A stretch of DNA of 17,456 bases from Angelakisella sp. (lineage in GTDB: Bacteria > Bacillota > Clostridia > Oscillospirales > Ruminococcaceae). The translations under genes were made by a program, and so were the position numbers. Positions 13,104 through 17,456 of this stretch are shown in pieces. The stretch is from the NCBI GenBank assembly GCA_013316495.1, contig WSMP01000019.1:1-17456 (forward strand), given 5' to 3'. The notes below the pieces were generated by a model that saw only the letters and a list, made by a program, of their open reading frames with translations, had not been told where the DNA came from and made no database searches. Each line of letters starts with the position of its first letter. The stretch's first letter is position 1.

Positions 13104-13817
13104 CTAAACAATCATCTTGAAGCGGTCCGCGATGCAAAGCTGGTTTCCCAGGTGCCGGTAGGTGCCGGTGGCGTCCTGGATGAGGCTGCGGATGGAAAGG
13201 AGGGGGTAGCGCTTGGGGATGCCCAAATACCGGGCCTCCTGGGAGCTGGCGAAGACAATCTCCAGCATCTTTTCCGACTGGGTGAAGACAATCCCCTTGT
13301 GGGCCCGAATCACCTGGTAGAGGGAAGCGTCGTTCAGGTCCTCGTTAAAGAGGAAGCTGAACTCCTCGGAAAACTTGTTGGTCTCCAGCACGGTAGGGGA
13401 GCCGTTTGCCAGCCGGACCCGCTGCACCACCAGCACCTGCTGGCCGGGCTCCAGGCAAAGCTGGCTGGCCTCCTCCTCGGTGGGGGATTCCAGGGCAATT
13501 TTAATCATCTTCGCGCCGGGGGTGTAGCCGGTCATGCGGCACATATCGGAATAATCCAGCACGCCGGAAAGCCCCCGCTGAATCTTCTGTTCCGCAATAA
13601 AGGTGCCCTTCCCCGGCTTCCGGACCAGGCACCCGGATTTGGAAAGCTCGTCCAGCGCCTTGCGCACCGTCACCCGGCTCACCGAATAGCGCTCGCTCAG
13701 CTCGTTTTCGGTGGGGAGGCGGCTCCCTGCCGGCAGCTCGCCGTTTTCGATTTCCTTGCGCAGCCGCTCCTCCAGCTGCTTATAGAGGGGGGTGGAGATT
13801 GTATTATCCAAGTTCAT
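13104..13817 (-). CDS. GntR family regulator (HutC subfamily, UTRA domain)
   Basis: A 237-residue regulator. Residues 8-75 are the GntR winged helix (PLYKQLEERLRKEIENGELP, then PTENELSERYSVSRVTVRKA, then GKGTFI). Residues about 90-232 are a UTRA effector domain, which binds small phosphosugars or amino-sugar ligands in homologues. Frl and fra-type loci carry regulators of this class, so it probably senses a pathway intermediate and derepresses both operons. It is divergent from the SIS operon and lies upstream of the dcu operon. AAGGA precedes the ATG. A dyad between its promoter and start suggests autoregulation. Confidence 0.93.
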   Translation of the reverse strand: MNLDNTISTPLYKQLEERLRKEIENGELPAGSRLPTENELSERYSVSRVTVRKALDELSKSGCLVRKPGKGTFIAEQKIQRGLSGVLDYSDMCRMTGYTPGAKMIKIALESPTEEEASQLCLEPGQQVLVVQRVRLANGSPTVLETNKFSEEFSFLFNEDLNDASLYQVIRAHKGIVFTQSEKMLEIVFASSQEARYLGIPKRYPLLSIRSLIQDATGTYRHLGNQLCIADRFKMIV

Positions 13818-13879
13818 AGCCGTAAATCCTTGTTTTCTGTCAAAATAGAGGCCCTAGCGCCATCTTTCCCAAACGCCTG

Positions 13880-13900
13880 ATTGCATACAAAGTGTGCAAT
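13880..13900. promoter_or_regulatory. Candidate GntR operator dyad in the gntR leader
   Basis: ATTGCATAC (13880-13888) and GTGTGCAAT (13892-13900) form a 9-base inverted repeat with one mismatch around AAA. It lies just downstream of the predicted gntR transcription start. The half-site TGTGCAAT recurs at 12951-12958, upstream of the dcu promoter. Confidence 0.55.
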
Positions 13901-13911
13901 TGGTATTCCTA

Positions 13912-13940
13912 ATTATACTCATCCAAAGGGGATTTGTAAA
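13912..13940 (-). promoter_or_regulatory. gntR promoter
   Basis: Minus-strand TTTACA (13935-13940), a 17-base spacer and a perfect TATAAT (13912-13917) lie about 95 bases before the gntR ATG. Confidence 0.72.
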
Positions 13941-14009
13941 GTGTGTCTTGCCATTTTGCTCAAAAAAGATTTGCATTTTTCATCATTTTGCCAAAAATCT
14001 TTTCTGGTA

Positions 14010-14038
14010 TTGACATTTGTATTGTATTGTATTATTAT
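14010..14038 (+). promoter_or_regulatory. Promoter of the SIS operon with TATTG repeats in the spacer
   Basis: TTGACA (14010-14015), a 17-base spacer and TATTAT (14033-14038) form a strong promoter. The spacer is made almost wholly of TATTG pentamers (14020-14033). A regulator bound there would compete directly with RNA polymerase. Confidence 0.78.
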
Positions 14039-14095
14039 CTAGGCGTACAAATAAAACATTCCCCGCAGGGGGCATCTTAAAGGGAGGTTGTTTTT

Positions 14096-15106
14096 ATGTT
14101 TTACACCAGCGCCAACATGAGGGACATTATTGGGGAGATTCTCGCCGCCAAAAAGGAGCAGGGAGGGGTGAAGAGCCTCTACTTTGTGGGCTGCGGCGGC
14201 AGCCTGGGGGCCCTCTATCCCGCCAAAACCTTTATGGAGAGGGAGTGCGCCGGCATCAAGTCCGCCCTCATCAGCAGCAACGAGTTTGTCCACAGCACCC
14301 CCAGGGACTTCGGCAAAAACTCCATCATCTGCCTGGCCTGCCACAAGGGCAACACCCCGGAGACCATCGCCGCCGCCCGCCTGGGCCGGGAAAAGGGGGC
14401 CGCTGTTATCGTCCTCACCTGGCTGGAGCAGTCCGAGATCGTGGAACACAGCGATTATACTGTCCTCTATTCCTTTGACGCCAGCCCGGACCACCTGGCC
14501 GGGGATATTGACTACGCCGGGGAAAAGACCATGTGCGCCCTGCTAGTGGCGGTGGAGCTGCTCCAGCAGACCGCCGGGTACGAAAACTACGAGAAGTTCC
14601 TGGCCGGCCGGGAGATGCTCACCGCCGTTATCCGCAAAGCCCGCGCCCAGGTGGCGAAGCGCGCCCTAGCCTTTGCCCAGGAATACAAGGACGACAGCGT
14701 CATCTACACCATGGGCAGCGGCGCAGGGTACGGCGCGGCCTATATGGAGAGCATCTGCATCTTTATGGAGATGCAGTGGCTGGATTCCAGCAGCATCCAC
14801 ACCGGCGAATACTTCCACGGTCCCTTTGAAATCACCGACGTGAACCGCCCCTTTATGATTCAGGTTTCCGAGGGCTCCACCCGTCCCTTGGACGAGCGCT
14901 GCCTTAAGTTCCTGCGCACCTACGGCAAGCGCATCGAGGTGCTGGACGCCAAGGAACTGGGCCTTTCGGTCATCGATCCGGCGGTGGTGGATTACTTCAA
15001 CCACTCCCTCTTCAACAACGTCTACCCCATCTACAACCACGCCCTGGCGGAGGCCCGCAAGCACCCCCTCCCCACCCGCCGCTATATGTGGAAGGTGGAG
15101 TATTAA
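14096..15106 (+). CDS. FrlB-like SIS-domain phosphosugar-amine deglycase
   Basis: A 336-residue double-SIS protein similar to FrlB (fructoselysine-6-phosphate deglycase) and relatives such as FraB. SIS 1 begins YFVGCGGSLGALYPAKTF (29-46). SIS 2 contains TMGSGAGYGAAY and the deglycase-like HTGEYFHGPFEI (235-246, Glu238 and His241). The protein ends RRYMWKVEY, as FrlB ends RRYYGGLVEY. Such enzymes release glucose-6-phosphate and a free amine or amino acid in the cytoplasm. GGGAGG precedes the ATG. It is the first gene of the plus operon and is followed 15 bases later by a FrlD-like kinase, the standard functional pair. Which amine is removed is not readable from sequence. Confidence 0.85.
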   Translation: MFYTSANMRDIIGEILAAKKEQGGVKSLYFVGCGGSLGALYPAKTFMERECAGIKSALISSNEFVHSTPRDFGKNSIICLACHKGNTPETIAAARLGREKGAAVIVLTWLEQSEIVEHSDYTVLYSFDASPDHLAGDIDYAGEKTMCALLVAVELLQQTAGYENYEKFLAGREMLTAVIRKARAQVAKRALAFAQEYKDDSVIYTMGSGAGYGAAYMESICIFMEMQWLDSSSIHTGEYFHGPFEITDVNRPFMIQVSEGSTRPLDERCLKFLRTYGKRIEVLDAKELGLSVIDPAVVDYFNHSLFNNVYPIYNHALAEARKHPLPTRRYMWKVEY

Positions 15107-15121
15107 AAGGGAGGTGTCACC

Positions 15122-16009
15122 GTGAAAGAGGTCCGAATCCTTGCCATTGGCGATAACGTTTGCGACAAATACCTTTCCCGCGGCAAGATGTACCCCGGCG
15201 GGCAGTGCGTAAACACCTGCGCCTATGCCCGGATGAACCAGACCGAGGCGGCCTACCTGGGAAAATTTGGCAGCGACGAGGTGGCCGCCTACAACCAGGA
15301 GATTCTGGCCCGGCTGGGCATCGACGCCAGCCGCTGCCGCCGCTTCCCAGGGGAGAACGGCTTCGCCCTGGTGACCCTTCGGGGAAACGACCGGGTCTTT
15401 CTGGGCTCCAACAAGGGGGGTGTGGCAAAGGAGCATCCTTTCTCCTTCACCCCGGAGGACCTGGATTACATCCGGGGTTTCTCCCTCATCTACACCAACC
15501 TGAACAGCTACATCGAGGAGGACCTGCCCCTTCTCAAGGAAACCGGCGTGCCCATCGCCTACGATTTTTCCCTGCGGTGGAACGACGAATATCTGGCTAA
15601 GGTGGCCCCCTATGTCACCGTCGCCATTCTTTCCTGCGCCCATTTAACCCCGGAGGAGCGGGAGCGGGAGATGAAAAAGGCCCAGTCCCACGGCATCGCC
15701 ATTGTGCTGGGCACCATCGGGGAGGAAGGCTCCTGGGTGCTCTACGGGGATAGGTTCTACTACGCCCCCGCCGTGCACGCCGAAGATGTCATCGACACCA
15801 TGGGGGCGGGGGATTCCTACTTCGCGGCCTTCCTCTGCTCCCTGCTGCGGGATTCCGCCACCGGCGCCCTCATTGAGGGGGACGAGGCGGAGATGGCGGC
15901 CCGCCTGCAAAGGGCCATGAACCGGGGCGCGGCTTTTGCCGCCCAGGTCTGCGCCATGGAGGGGGCCTTCGGCTACGGCACCCCCATCCTGGGACGCGCC
16001 GAGGTTTAA
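15122..16009 (+). CDS. FrlD-like PfkB kinase, copy 2
   Basis: A 295-residue PfkB kinase. IGDNVCDKYLSRGKMYPGGQ (9-28) matches the FrlD N-terminus, and DTMGAGDSYFAAF (225-237) holds the anion hole and catalytic Asp231. It is expected to phosphorylate the ketosamine that the adjacent SIS deglycase splits. GTG 15122 is the start, with GGGAGGTG five bases upstream and a 15-base gap after the deglycase. It carries about 30 more residues than copy 1, including an acidic insertion (LIEGDEAEMAARLQRAM). Because it is in the deglycase operon, this copy is the better candidate for the main 6-kinase. Confidence 0.88.
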   Translation: MKEVRILAIGDNVCDKYLSRGKMYPGGQCVNTCAYARMNQTEAAYLGKFGSDEVAAYNQEILARLGIDASRCRRFPGENGFALVTLRGNDRVFLGSNKGGVAKEHPFSFTPEDLDYIRGFSLIYTNLNSYIEEDLPLLKETGVPIAYDFSLRWNDEYLAKVAPYVTVAILSCAHLTPEEREREMKKAQSHGIAIVLGTIGEEGSWVLYGDRFYYAPAVHAEDVIDTMGAGDSYFAAFLCSLLRDSATGALIEGDEAEMAARLQRAMNRGAAFAAQVCAMEGAFGYGTPILGRAEV

Positions 16010-16033
16010 GGGATAGAAAGGAGCGTTATCCAT

Positions 16034-16447
16034 ATGAAACCGGACATTTACGAACACAGCGGCGAAGGCATCCTTTGCGTCTACAAAAACCCCAAGTGGC
16101 TGGTCTCCATCAAAAACTGGAAGCCGGACAACGACATTGACGGCATCGTCCACCTGGAGGTTCACCACTCCACCGACGAGCAGTTTATCCTGGCCGTCGG
16201 CAAGGCCATCCTCATCACCGCGGAGCGGAAGGAGGGGCGGTTCGAGATTCAGCTGACCCTTATGGAGCAGGGAAAGGTCTACAATGTCCCTGCCGAATGC
16301 TGGTTCTATTCCATCACCCAAAAGGACACCAAGATGATGTATGTCCAGGATTCCAACTGCTCCATGGAAAACAGCGATTTCATGGACCTCTCCCCCCAGG
16401 AAATCGCCTACATCCGGGAAAACGCCGCGCGGCTCTTCGCCGGCTGA
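16034..16447 (+). CDS. Small cupin-like protein of unknown function
   Basis: A 137-residue soluble protein. VHHSTDEQFILAVGKAILIT (43-62) resembles cupin motif 1, with His44, His45, Asp48 and Glu49 as possible metal ligands, and the later strand region (VPAECWFYSI) fits motif 2 weakly. Cupins next to sugar kinases often act as isomerases, epimerases or binding proteins. AAAGGAG lies about ten bases before the ATG. It is 24 bases after the kinase and 6 bases before the HAD gene, so it belongs to the operon. The family call is tentative. Confidence 0.7.
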   Translation: MKPDIYEHSGEGILCVYKNPKWLVSIKNWKPDNDIDGIVHLEVHHSTDEQFILAVGKAILITAERKEGRFEIQLTLMEQGKVYNVPAECWFYSITQKDTKMMYVQDSNCSMENSDFMDLSPQEIAYIRENAARLFAG

Positions 16448-16453
16448 GCCGCC

Positions 16454-17113
16454 ATGAAACCGGACTGCGTCCTGTTCGACTTTGACGGGGTCATTGCCGA
16501 TACCGAAAGCAGCAACGCCCGCTACCTGGGGAAGGCGCTGGCGGTGTTCGGCGTCGCTGTCACCCCGGAGGATGAGCGGCGGATGGTGGGGGTGAACGAC
16601 CGGGAAATTTTGGAGGAGCTGCTCCAGCGGGCCGAGCCGCCGGTGACGGTGGAGCGCCTCCTGGAGGAGCGGCGGCGGCAGGGCAACACCTACGAAAACG
16701 AGCCCTCCCTGTCCCCCATGCCCGGCTTGCTCCCCTTCCTTTGGCGGCTGCGGGCGGCGGGGATACGGACCGCCCTGGTCACCTCCACCAGCTCCCGGCT
16801 GATTCTGGCCGCCCTGAACCGCATGGGGATGAGCGCCCTCTTTGACGCCATTCTCTGCGGCGATATGGTGGAAAAGCGCAAGCCCTCCCCGGAAGGCTAC
16901 CAAAAGGCCATGGCCCTCCTGGGGGCCGCGCCGGAGCGCTCCATCGTCATCGAGGATTCCCCGGTGGGCATCCGCGCCGGAAAAAGCGCCGGGGCTTTGG
17001 TGGCAGCCTACAAATGCGGCAGCTTTTCCCAGAATACCTCCCAGGCGGATTTTGAAATCTGGGACTATGAGGACTGTCTTTCCCTGCCTATATTTGGCCT
17101 TTCCAGCGAATGA
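16454..17113 (+). CDS. HAD superfamily hydrolase, beta-phosphoglucomutase-like
   Basis: A 219-residue HAD-IA enzyme. Motif I is DFDGV with Asp9 (nucleophile) and Asp11, motif II is VTSTS (Thr110/Ser111), motif III is KRKPSPEGY (Lys143), and motif IV is IEDSPVGIRAG (Glu167, Asp168). A helical cap lies between about 15 and 85. Such proteins are sugar phosphatases or phosphoglucomutases. No ribosome site is visible; the ATG is six bases after the cupin stop, so translation is probably coupled. It is the last gene of the operon. It may dephosphorylate a stalled phosphosugar or convert a hexose phosphate. Confidence 0.9.
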   Translation: MKPDCVLFDFDGVIADTESSNARYLGKALAVFGVAVTPEDERRMVGVNDREILEELLQRAEPPVTVERLLEERRRQGNTYENEPSLSPMPGLLPFLWRLRAAGIRTALVTSTSSRLILAALNRMGMSALFDAILCGDMVEKRKPSPEGYQKAMALLGAAPERSIVIEDSPVGIRAGKSAGALVAAYKCGSFSQNTSQADFEIWDYEDCLSLPIFGLSSE

Positions 17114-17119
17114 GAGCAG

Positions 17120-17155
17120 AAGCTCTCCGGCAAAAGCCGGGGAGCTTCCCTTTTT
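17120..17155 (+). terminator. Intrinsic terminator after the SIS operon
   Basis: AAGCTCTCCGGC (17120-17131) and GCCGGGGAGCTT (17136-17147) pair over 12 bases with one G-T pair and an AAAA loop, then CCCTTTTT. It ends the plus operon against the convergent LacI gene, whose stop codon touches the T-run. Confidence 0.9.
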
Positions 17156-17456
17156 ATCCGGTGCTTTCCCGCACCACCAGGCGGCAGGGGAGGCACAGCT
17201 GGAGCACCTCGCTGTGTCCCCCCTGGAGGCGGTCCAGCAGCAGGCGCACCGCCAGCCGCCCCATATCGTCCTTGGGGATATGGATGGTGGTGAGCTGGGG
17301 GTGCACCATCCCCGCCGGGGCGATGTCGTCCACCGAGATAATCGCCAAATCCGCCGGAACGGAAAGCCCCCGCTTGCGCAGCCCCCGCACCGCCCCGATG
17401 GCGACGCTGTCGTTGGCGCAAAAGATGGCGGTGGGCGGCTTTTCCAGCTTCAGAAG
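17154..17456 (-). CDS. LacI family transcriptional regulator, C-terminal part
   Basis: Only the last 100 residues are in the window, running off the right edge. PTAIFCANDSVAIGA, then GLSVPADLAIISVDDI, then LTTIHIPKDDMGRLAVRLL is the periplasmic-binding-protein-like effector domain of LacI/GalR regulators, with the usual P-D-x-A-I-I-S-x-D-D strand. The N-terminal HTH would lie beyond 17456. It is convergent with the SIS operon. It may control a neighbouring sugar locus to the right or add sugar control here; that is not decidable from this window. Confidence 0.92.
   Translation of the reverse strand, partial: LLKLEKPPTAIFCANDSVAIGAVRGLRKRGLSVPADLAIISVDDIAPAGMVHPQLTTIHIPKDDMGRLAVRLLLDRLQGGHSEVLQLCLPCRLVVRESTG

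Noticed and set aside
16034..16465. Identical starts ATGAAACCGGAC in the cupin and HAD genes
   Set aside because: Only 12 bases match and the proteins are unrelated after MKPD. This is probably coincidence in GC-rich coding sequence.
14666..16903. Long minus-strand open frames opposite the SIS, kinase, cupin and HAD genes
   Set aside because: They have the same composition effect. The plus-strand genes there have clear motifs and ribosome sites.
1..17456. CRISPR arrays, transposases, riboswitches and rRNA genes
   Set aside because: Looked for by eye on both strands. No regularly spaced repeats, no transposase-like protein, no recognisable riboswitch core and no rRNA were seen.

Overview
The window looks like a chromosomal segment of an anaerobic gut Firmicute, probably Oscillospiraceae or a related Clostridia lineage. 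This is inferred from strong AGGAGG-type ribosome sites, GC-rich operons, the Dcu, GntR and Frl-type gene families, and the style of the small mobile-element genes. No rRNA or marker gene is present to prove it. There are two clearly different halves.

Left half (about 1-4900) is the integrase end of an integrated element. It holds several small HTH and RHH regulators, a divergent promoter region (1254-1417) between a Cro-like gene and a LexA/CI-like S24 repressor, and a Uma2-type nuclease-fold gene. It also holds a HicB-like gene that appears internally deleted, and a zinc-ribbon tyrosine recombinase (3451-4635) reading toward the 3' end of tRNA-Val(CAC) (4897-4973, minus strand). tRNA 3' ends are common integration targets, so the tRNA is the likely attachment site. 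The far end of the element lies off the left edge.

Right half (about 5147-17456) is a carbohydrate and amine-sugar catabolic locus built like the fructoselysine (frl) and related Amadori-product systems. A GntR/UTRA regulator (13104-13817, minus) sits between two operons. To its left runs an eight-gene minus-strand operon: Dcu-family transporter, FrlC-like epimerase 2, BtpA/SgcQ protein, FGGY kinase, Amidohydro_2 protein, YjbQ, FrlD-like kinase 1, FrlC-like epimerase 1. To its right runs a four-gene plus-strand operon: FrlB-like SIS deglycase, FrlD-like kinase 2, cupin-like protein, HAD phosphatase/mutase. A LacI-family regulator begins at the right edge (partial, minus).

The proposed working model (inference) is as follows. 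A charged glycated amino acid or similar sugar conjugate enters through the Dcu-type permease. It is stereochemically adjusted by FrlC-like epimerases, phosphorylated by PfkB-type kinases and split by the SIS deglycase. The FGGY kinase, BtpA-like, amidohydrolase, YjbQ and HAD proteins handle side substrates or products. Two pairs of epimerase and kinase, plus a dicarboxylate-type transporter instead of an ABC or amino-acid permease, suggest the substrate is not simply fructoselysine. Both operon promoters carry overlapping TATTG pentamer repeats. The gntR leader carries a 21-bp dyad, so the locus has a plausible regulatory circuit readable from sequence.
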